A stretch of DNA of 33,203 nt from a virus: IMG/VR virus record IMGVR_UViG_3300025011_000129, positions 1-33,203 of that record. One strand, 5' to 3'. Both the position numbers and the translations under genes were made by a program. Under the pieces are notes generated by a model, which saw only the letters and a list, made by a program, of their open reading frames with translations, searched no databases and was not told the origin of the DNA. Each line of letters starts with the position of its first letter. The stretch's first letter is position 1. Of this stretch, positions 18,341 through 26,700 are shown in pieces.

Positions 18341-18858
18341 GCAGCCATGATTTGATCTCTCATTTCGTAATAACGAGCCATTTTTGTATCAATATGTGAT
18401 TTAGACTCCGCATAAAGAATAATAAATTGTTCTCTCGTGTGGAGTATCACTCCGGCATCCTTCGTAGTCCAATTTAAAGATAAAACGGCTGGATTTAAAA
18501 GTAAAGAGTTCATTTCTCGATTAAAGTTGGTCTGCCATTCTTCGTTAAACTTGTATGCATGCTCAACACCTGTACAGGAAGAATAAAACCCATTAAGGAT
18601 GTCGAGATTACAGGCAATATCAATCTCTTCAATTTTAGATTGTTGTACGTATGGAAGATTAACGGAATCTGGAATTGGAGTATAGATCGGCTCTCCATCC
18701 ACAAACGTGTAATCGGGATAATTTTCTATGACGTGTTTATCGACGACGTCATCAAGATATAACCCGGTTAATTTTCCACGCTTAACTAGACCCGCTATTG
18801 GATACGGGGCCTCACAGGAATAGATAAACTTTCCATATTCATCGTAAAACAAATACAT
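18304..18858 (-). CDS. minor tail / fibre-associated protein, 184 residues
   Basis: The N-terminal 80 residues (MYLFYDEYGKFIYSCEAPYP, then LDDVVDKHVIENYPDYTFVD) form a small beta domain. The C-terminal 100 residues carry YKFNEEWQTNFNREMN, LNWTTKDAGVILHTREQFI and MRDQIMAAQTTTQVKEFVW. This pattern (hydrophobic helix, WTTKDAGV, HTREQF) is one I recognise from short tail-tip or fibre-assembly proteins (DUF4376-like) that lie after Tal genes. The likely job is linking or chaperoning the receptor-binding proteins on the baseplate. It is 12 bases downstream of the Tal gene, with GGGGGATATTT as ribosome site. Confidence 0.7.
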   Translation of the reverse strand: MYLFYDEYGKFIYSCEAPYPIAGLVKRGKLTGLYLDDVVDKHVIENYPDYTFVDGEPIYTPIPDSVNLPYVQQSKIEEIDIACNLDILNGFYSSCTGVEHAYKFNEEWQTNFNREMNSLLLNPAVLSLNWTTKDAGVILHTREQFIILYAESKSHIDTKMARYYEMRDQIMAAQTTTQVKEFVW

Positions 18859-18870
18859 AAATATCCCCCA

Positions 18871-21800
18871 TTACCAAGGCTTAATTACTAAGTCGACTCT
18901 ACTGATGTAACAAGTGCCTATGGTAGCTTTAACAGCTACATATATATCCTGACCTGGAAATATAACGAAATCTATGACCGTTCTTTGTTTTATGAACTCG
19001 GTCGATTGGGTGGTCATATGTGGTAGGGATTGTTCATAAGGCTCCATATATACATACGGAAGACCGTTAGAACCAAATATGTCGATCTCACCCTTTCCTC
19101 CACTTGAAACTTTCCAAGTCACTTCAAGGGCCATCCAACCTAATTCTGATTCGGGACCCATGGTGTGTAGAATAGACGCCGTAGTAAGAGCGGTAAACAA
19201 CGTCATAGTCGATTGACCCATTGTTAACGCTTTATACTCGTCGGACGCCGTTGATACATATGATTTATGGTCTGGGTAATACAACGCGGTATACACTTCT
19301 TTAACTACCGAACCGTCTTCTCCAGGTACTCCATCCGTTCCCTGGAATATTTTCCAAGAATAACTCCCATAATAAGAACTTTGAGAAGGACTAAAGTCAG
19401 TATAGGTTCCGATATATTTACCACTTGTATAATTGAATCCTGTACCGGAAGCGTCCTCAGCATACGCTATGTGTAAATATGTCGTTTGACCATCGTCGCC
19501 TTTAATTAAACTCCAAGCATAGTCGGATGGAGTTGAGCTCTCGTCAATACTCTCTTTATTGGTAGCTATTCCTACGTATTTTTTCCCTGTAGGATTGTCA
19601 CTCATGTTAGTGCCAGCAGAATCATCGGCATATCTAATCCAAGTATAGCCACTAACCCCAGGAATACCTTGATCGCCAACAACTTTAACCCATGTGTATT
19701 TTGTATAGTCGTCCGAATCAGCCAATACGTTGTCGACGTACGTCCCCATGTATATACCAGAGGCCTCACCATTATTGGCTGTAAACGGTGTTCCACTACT
19801 ATAATTAGAGTATTTAATATGGAAATACGACGCTTTAGTGTCAGCATAGGTTTTTGCTGCCGATACAATGAGTTGCCATAATGTCCCACGCTGGGCATAG
19901 TAAGTTATAAATTTTGTATCGAATTCGACCCTAGAAACAAGGGAGGTCGATGTGGTACTCAAAATTGGAAGCGTGTTGCCAGTAAGAACCGTCACATTTA
20001 AGTACTCGTTCAAAGCGTTGTACGCGGTTGTGTAGGTTCCAGCGTCCACGCTATAGAAACCGGCTTGATTAATTAGACTTTGATAGTCAAGGACGATTGC
20101 GTCCCATATTGGCTTTAACGATTTCGATTTCTCACTTTTTGTTATTTTTCCGTTATCTGCTATCTCGTCCAAATCAAACATGGCTTCCTCGGCCGCTATT
20201 TGGGCATTTTCAGCCGCAAGTTGCGCTTTGGCAGCAAGCAAAGAACTGCCCATAGCTATACCCTGCGGAACACCATCTGTTATCTTTGTAAATATGTCGG
20301 CGTACGAATCCGTCGTGGCGCTACCATGAAGAACTTCTAAAGCACATCCTTGAAATAATCCAGGTATACCTATGAATGCATACGGATATTCACCAATCCC
20401 TGTATCTATTCCAGATCCACCACATCTTACAACGGCGTCCAATAATGCAGGATTCCAGCCAATCGAATCGTTAGATGTAAGTACTATAATTACGGTATCA
20501 TCCCACGAATTTAGATTTGTAGCTAATAAATTTCTTGTTGCATCATCCAAAAATGTATCGTACAATTGAGCAAAAACAATATCCAAAGTCTCCCGACTTA
20601 GTACGGTAAGCATTAAACCCCTACCGGATACACTACAAGCTGTAATTTTCTTTTTGTTTAGTTTAATGTAGCGACTTCCACTCTTTGCCCCAGTTCCTCT
20701 AATAGATAGTTCTCCATCTATTGCAAATTCTGGGGTTTTTAAAGTTATGGCGTTATTTAAAGTTAATTTGGTACTCATTACCAACTTGAATTTATCAAGT
20801 AATGCGAGTTTATCGACGGTCTTCATCTTTTTAGGGTAACTATCCAGCGACAAGTCAACCCATTTGTTTAACTCGACTTGTAGTCCCGTTGTTCCAGTTA
20901 GTGAATCTTGATAATTCGTTACAAGTTCGGGGGAGACCGACATATCCTCAGCGATGGCTATTATGTCGGCGCTTTCGGCTAATATTGTAGCAAAAGAGGC
21001 CTTAAGCGAAACTGATTCTTGATAATCGAGGAACCCGTTTTTAGCGAACATCGTTATATCTGTTTGCATACTTACAATAGCAACGCCTAATTCAAAAGCT
21101 TGTTGGTCCGCATAGGTTAATAGATTATCAATCTTTATACGCGTCATAACGTCGTTCAAGGCCGTCTTAGTTGTTTCAACGCGTTTAAGTTTACTATTTA
21201 GGGTTTTACCCTTATATACAGAAATGACGATAGGATAACTTGGTTGCCCTATCCAATCGTTCATCGCAGATAACGCGTCCGCCATAGAACTTTTAAACGC
21301 ATTTTCAGTTGTCGTTAGACTGGTTAAATCGGAACTTGGGTCGTCTAATAATAATTTCAATCCATCAGCAATCGTAATTATATCGTTTGACTCTGTTTCG
21401 ACAGCTACAAATAAAGCATTTAAAGTGACCGATTCTGTTTGCTGAATCGCGCCATTTTCGATATAAATATTAGCCTGAGTTTGAAACGCGCTTAATGCGG
21501 TATTTAACTCTGCTACTTGATTCTCAACATATCTCTTTCCGTCATCTTGTCGATATTTACTGATTGCATCATTGAGTAGTGACTTGGTATTTTGGACATT
21601 CTTGAACATAGTGTTAATTGCAACGATATCCTCTGGTAGGACCGGTATTGGATATTTAACTTGATCGATCCATTTACTTCTCAATTCTGTATCAAGAGCC
21701 GTCAACGCACTAGAATAAGCTTCTTTTTCGGTGATAATTTCTAGAGTTCCAGCGATACGAACAATATCTTCCGACTCAGCTTTAAGTTGCTCAAGATCGA

Positions 21801-22998
21801 GTTTTAACGCTCTAGCCTCGGTTAGCGTTATCCAGCCATCAGATGAGAATTTATCCACATCAGTAATCAGTTCAAATAACTCGGTATCTAATTCCTGAAT
21901 CTGGAGATCTAGATAATTTGTAGCCTTAACCAGATCCTGTTTTACAGTTTTTATGGCATCGGCTACGCTTTTGGCTATATTGGATTTAAAATTTCCTAAT
22001 TCAATTTTTTCAATTCTGTCAGTTAAACAGTTCTTTGTTATTTTTATAACTTTTGCTTTAAGGTTGATGTTCATTCTCAAATGTTTTATAGTGACTATAT
22101 CTCCGAGTTCGACAGTTTCTAATATTGAATAATTTTTATACTCCTCAGTCTTAGATAACTCAATCAAGTCAATTTTGTAATTAAACGTTGGTATATCGAT
22201 CTTAGAATCGATCAAGAAATTAGTTGCAGCGAGTCTCAATTGCACAATCGCCATTTCTTCAGTAATCAACAGACTTTCGTCCATACCAATATCACTAAAA
22301 TCCAGGGTTTTAATAACGGGATTTGGATAGTTGTCGATATATGGACTATCGATGTATTTCTCAGGTAGCAACAGTTCATTATTACCAATTGGCATCAGCC
22401 GCGTACAGAGGCCCTCTGTGGTGAGTGTTTCTTCGATACCTTGTATGTTCTTCCCATAAGCGATTAGGACACCTCTATCAAGCCCTCTGGTCTCTAAGAG
22501 CTTAACTGAGTAGTTATCCATAACGAGTTCGCCACCCCATGTGGCTATAATCCCTTCATAACCGAGAATCGCCTCGACAGGATTCATACGAGTAATCGTT
22601 TTAGTATTGACCCCTGCGATATCACTAGTGGCCTCAAAACTATGAGTATATTGAGTTGCACCTAATACCGAAGTAAGTGCTGAGGCACCAGATGTTTCGG
22701 TCAATGTCAAACTCTCAATAAAATTTCCAAGTAGATCGTAGAAAATATGACGAGCATTAACTTTAACGTCGGTTAACGTCTTAACTTTGCGATAAATCCT
22801 AAATAATTGGCCATCAGCTTTTATAATGTTATGTTCTAATAGATATTTCCACTTACCTCGCGCATCTAATGGATGGGTTAATTCAAGTTCGTACATGCCA
22901 TTGAGACCTTCGGTTAACGATGCAGAAATAGTTTCAGACAATACAACCAAACCGTTATTATTAAAGTCTGCGCATTTACTACCATACACGTTAATCAT
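18871..22998 (-). CDS. tail-tip protein Tal (phage minor structural / tail endopeptidase N-terminus), 1375 residues
   Basis: The start is the ATG at 22998, which overlaps the Dit stop (TAATG); a TTG five codons earlier is unlikely. Residues 1-340 are the Gp44/Tal-type baseplate hub (SASLTEGLNGMYELELTHPL, VNARHIFYDLLGNFIESL). Residues 345-760 hold three diverged repeats of about 130 residues with a common core (DGWITLTEAR, NGAIQQTESV, NGFLDYQESV, each followed by an ESxDI helix). A fourth core is at about 950. Residues 765-890 resemble an ILEI/FAM3 domain (GRGLMLTVLSRETLDIVFAQ, ending YAFIGIPGLFQGCALEVL). Residues 1060-1235 hold three carbohydrate-binding-like units (IRYADDSAGT, IAYAEDASGT). 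The C-terminus is a beta sandwich. It builds the tail tip and probably opens or probes the cell envelope. Confidence 0.85.
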   Translation of the reverse strand: MINVYGSKCADFNNNGLVVLSETISASLTEGLNGMYELELTHPLDARGKWKYLLEHNIIKADGQLFRIYRKVKTLTDVKVNARHIFYDLLGNFIESLTLTETSGASALTSVLGATQYTHSFEATSDIAGVNTKTITRMNPVEAILGYEGIIATWGGELVMDNYSVKLLETRGLDRGVLIAYGKNIQGIEETLTTEGLCTRLMPIGNNELLLPEKYIDSPYIDNYPNPVIKTLDFSDIGMDESLLITEEMAIVQLRLAATNFLIDSKIDIPTFNYKIDLIELSKTEEYKNYSILETVELGDIVTIKHLRMNINLKAKVIKITKNCLTDRIEKIELGNFKSNIAKSVADAIKTVKQDLVKATNYLDLQIQELDTELFELITDVDKFSSDGWITLTEARALKLDLEQLKAESEDIVRIAGTLEIITEKEAYSSALTALDTELRSKWIDQVKYPIPVLPEDIVAINTMFKNVQNTKSLLNDAISKYRQDDGKRYVENQVAELNTALSAFQTQANIYIENGAIQQTESVTLNALFVAVETESNDIITIADGLKLLLDDPSSDLTSLTTTENAFKSSMADALSAMNDWIGQPSYPIVISVYKGKTLNSKLKRVETTKTALNDVMTRIKIDNLLTYADQQAFELGVAIVSMQTDITMFAKNGFLDYQESVSLKASFATILAESADIIAIAEDMSVSPELVTNYQDSLTGTTGLQVELNKWVDLSLDSYPKKMKTVDKLALLDKFKLVMSTKLTLNNAITLKTPEFAIDGELSIRGTGAKSGSRYIKLNKKKITACSVSGRGLMLTVLSRETLDIVFAQLYDTFLDDATRNLLATNLNSWDDTVIIVLTSNDSIGWNPALLDAVVRCGGSGIDTGIGEYPYAFIGIPGLFQGCALEVLHGSATTDSYADIFTKITDGVPQGIAMGSSLLAAKAQLAAENAQIAAEEAMFDLDEIADNGKITKSEKSKSLKPIWDAIVLDYQSLINQAGFYSVDAGTYTTAYNALNEYLNVTVLTGNTLPILSTTSTSLVSRVEFDTKFITYYAQRGTLWQLIVSAAKTYADTKASYFHIKYSNYSSGTPFTANNGEASGIYMGTYVDNVLADSDDYTKYTWVKVVGDQGIPGVSGYTWIRYADDSAGTNMSDNPTGKKYVGIATNKESIDESSTPSDYAWSLIKGDDGQTTYLHIAYAEDASGTGFNYTSGKYIGTYTDFSPSQSSYYGSYSWKIFQGTDGVPGEDGSVVKEVYTALYYPDHKSYVSTASDEYKALTMGQSTMTLFTALTTASILHTMGPESELGWMALEVTWKVSSGGKGEIDIFGSNGLPYVYMEPYEQSLPHMTTQSTEFIKQRTVIDFVIFPGQDIYVAVKATIGTCYISRVDLVIKPW

Positions 22999-23702
22999 TA
23001 TTTCCACCGCCAATTAGGTGTAATTTCAATTTTACTAACCGATCCAATCCAACTAATAGTGTTAACGTCGACAGTGAGTTTAGGAAAGTCTCCACTCATA
23101 TCAGAATTTTTAAGAATATTATCCTTAAAACAATCCATTATATCACTGTCAATAGTCACATATTCTGAGACGTTCGTTAGAGTTATCAAAACGCCATTAA
23201 CCGTTAGATAAATAGTTCCGTCGCCGTAAACTTTAATGACGGGATCACTCTCATGCGTCCCACGTCCATGAATAGTTACGTCACCGTACATGGTTTGTTG
23301 TGGAATGATTGTTATTACAGGGTCATTTAGCATTTTTGCAAATGGTTGACAATCAAAGACTACAATAAATTTATACCATTGACGTATTATACGACTGAAC
23401 GGTATTTGATTCATTATACAGCCTTGATACTTACGATCTAGTTGGTTTGAGAAAATGACTTCCCCAGATCCATCTAACCAAGCTAGTATTCTATCTACCA
23501 ACGCGATATCCAACAGTGTACATTCGCAAGACTTAACGACACTTCCGTAAGTCCCAAAATCCTCGGTTAGAAAGCCGTTCCTTCCTGGTATAAATATCTT
23601 ATTTATATCGCGATTAACTTTAACGATTGGGGGTAACTCGTTGGTCAAGATCCCCATATCCTTACTGGAAATATTTTTGTATATGAAATATGGTTCACCC
23701 AT
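22998..23702 (-). CDS. distal tail protein Dit
   Basis: The 234 residues start MGEPYFIYKNISSKDMGIL and run on with VNRDINKIFIPGRNGFLTED, a typical Dit N-terminal belt domain. A galectin-like C-terminal part (residues 130-234; YGDGTIYLTVNGVLITLTNV) follows. Dit forms the hexameric ring that joins the tail tube to the baseplate and carries Tal. The gene lies between tape measure and Tal, as in Gram-positive siphoviruses. Its ATG shares a base with the tape-measure stop, and it overlaps the Tal start the same way, so the three are made in a fixed ratio. Confidence 0.88.
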   Translation of the reverse strand: MGEPYFIYKNISSKDMGILTNELPPIVKVNRDINKIFIPGRNGFLTEDFGTYGSVVKSCECTLLDIALVDRILAWLDGSGEVIFSNQLDRKYQGCIMNQIPFSRIIRQWYKFIVVFDCQPFAKMLNDPVITIIPQQTMYGDVTIHGRGTHESDPVIKVYGDGTIYLTVNGVLITLTNVSEYVTIDSDIMDCFKDNILKNSDMSGDFPKLTVDVNTISWIGSVSKIEITPNWRWK

Positions 23703-26700
23703 TAGTTGCCACCCCTTCCAGCTATTATTTGTTGTCTGTAAAACTCGAGTTCCTCAGCAAGAGCTTGAACGTCCTGTGTTCTGTTGTTGATGAAATTGGT
23801 TACAGTTACGGCTAATCCTCCGCCTTGGTTTGAGCCAGACACGCCATTCGTTGATGATTTGGTAATATTTGAATCCGAACCAGCTCTTCGATTAGCATCC
23901 ATACTAGATATAGACGCGGTCTTACTTCTAATGTCATCGATGTTGATGGACTGAGATCTATTGAATGCGGAACTTAGACCTTTGTTAATATTGGTTAGAT
24001 CTATAACCGGACGAATCGTTGGTTGAATGTCCATATTTCCACTAACGATAGACGCAATATTAGATATGGCGCTTTTCAAAGAGTCCTTTGCGGTAACAGC
24101 TACGTTTGTGATTTCGCTAACAACTACGCCAGAAAACTGTCTTAATCCACCAGCGAAACCCTCCATGGCATATTGTCCAACTTTTGCGAATTCTTTTGAT
24201 GGCGATTGTATGCCGAGTGTCTCATTAGCCGCATTCAATGCTTGTTTAGCCGCGTCTGAAGTAGCCTTAGCCAATAACACAGCCTGACGTTTAACTCCTT
24301 GGGTTATACCATCTATGATGTTTACTCCAACGCTTATCCAATCCGGTTGTTTAAATATGTTTTGTGTATCGGTAACAATCTTCGCGAAATCGTTGTTAGT
24401 TTGGGTATTCAAATCTTTGACTTTTGTCTCCCATTTTGAATTGAATTCGGCGAGCTGTTCTTGGGTGTTGGTTGTTATAGCGGCGAGTTGAGTTTGATAC
24501 ACGTCTTTAAGTTCGACTAATTGAGTATCGGTTTGACTGTTTAATTGTGTGATTTTCTTGTCGGACTGTTCTCTCATATCGCCGAGTTCTCTTACCGCTT
24601 CGCCCTTTGATTGTTTATGCTTGTCTTTCCATAAAGCCACGTACTTATCCAGTTCCGGTTTTAGTAATGAGTTTAGGGCCTTTACCTTTTCAAGAGCAGT
24701 TGGTCCCATTTCCTCAAGCTCTTTTAGTAGTCCGTCACTAATTCCTTTCTTCGAAAGTGACTTTATGTTCTTCTGCCACTCATCAAAAGCGGCGACTTGT
24801 GTTTCCAAGTTTATAACTAATTCGGCACCGGATACAGCCTCGGATTCGCCAAGTTCATCGAATAGGCCATACGTCTTATACAAGGAATCAGCACGAGATT
24901 TGACAGCTTGTCTATACTCGTCGTTTACAGAACGTATGTCTTGTTTTAGTTTTTCATTAATACCTTTCGTTTTGGCATAATAATCATCTTCTAATGTCTT
25001 TTGCTTTTCAAGCATTTCCTTTTTAAGACGATATACCTCACGATCGGCTTTCTCTCGTTCTTCTGTTCCAGCAGCGTATTTACTTTGTATATTCTGCCAC
25101 GCAGAAAGTTCTTCCATTAAACTGAGTTGATTGTAGTATTTCCGATCATCAATTAGCTTGATAGATTTATCGAATTCCTCTTTATTTATTTGCTGCCTGG
25201 TCTTGGATGCTTCGCGAGTAGTGTTGGTACTCTTGGCGAGTTCTTTATTACTCGCATCCGTAACTTTTGTGGCCATGGTTTTCGATTCTTCGACCGCTTT
25301 GGGAGTGTCTTGTTTTATTCCGTTTTTTAAACCAGCAACAATGTTCGCTCCATAGTCTTGGAATACTTTACTTGGAGAAGCTATACCTAGAGCGTTAGCC
25401 GCCGATTCGTTTACAGCCTTTCCTAAATTGCCAGCCGTCCTGCTCGCTTCCGATTGCGTGCTTTTTAATCCGTCAATTAGTTGTTCGCCAGAACGTATCC
25501 CCATCTCAGTAAATACTTTAGATGGAGACTTTATGCCTAGAAATCTTTCAGCGCTGTCAATCGCTTCTCCGATGATTCCAGTTATGGCTTTAGATAATGA
25601 TCCCGCCATATTCACAATACCTTTGATTAACCCTTTTATGATATTACCACCAACGTCTATGATTTTAGGAAGTAGATCTATAACCGCCTCAACGATAGCT
25701 GTTATAAGGTTCCCGACAGCGTCGTATAACTGTTGGTGATTATTTCGAATAGCGTCGGCCAATCCGTTAATAAACGCAATTATAACTTTGAATGCCGCGT
25801 CCACAATAGCTGGGAGTTTAGATACTACCCCAGCAATAAACTGCAGAATCACGTCGATGCCAGCTTCCACTACCTCTTTTATTAGGGAAGTGATTCCTTT
25901 GAGGATTCCCAATATCAACTTCATTCCGGAGTCAATCATTTTTGGAACCGATGCCACGAGTGTATCTAGTATTGATAATATAAGAGTTGCTATGGTAGTT
26001 ATGATTTGCGGTCCGACTTCCACTATTATTTGATGCATGGCCATCATTACATCTTTCATAGCGTTGGCTATCGTTGGGGCACCTTCGCCGATAATTATGG
26101 CGAAATCTATGATACCCTTAGCTATAGTTTTAAATATAAATGGTATGAGTCCAACGATACTGGTTACAACCGCGACTAATGCGACTGCCCCCGCCGTACC
26201 AGATACCGCTAAGGCGGCTAATCCGGCTGAGAAAGCCAATAAACCAACACCTACCGCCAAACATCCTATACCTAGTATTGCTATTGCTCCGGCTAGTGCT
26301 AATATCGCTGGAGTGAGTGGAGCTAAAAGTAAACCCGCTAACCCAATAACACCAAACGCTCCGGCCAAAGCAAGTAGACTAGTTCCGATCGCAACCAATG
26401 ACATGGAGCCTAGAGTCTGCAACACTTGTGCTAGGATAAGAAGTGCCCCAACAAGAATAAATAACGCCGTCGCATCGAGTATCTTGTTCTTCATCAAAGC
26501 AAACGTGGCAACTATAATTCCTAAAGAACCAGCCATAGCCAATAACCCTTTTGATATTTCTTCCCATGACATTTTTCCAAGCGTAGATAGAGCTTTCGCC
26601 AATATGGTTATCGTAGTAGCTATGTCAAGCATGGCTAACGATTGAAATAATATATTTTTTGGTAACGTCTTGAATGTTACGACTATAATCCCTAAAGCTC

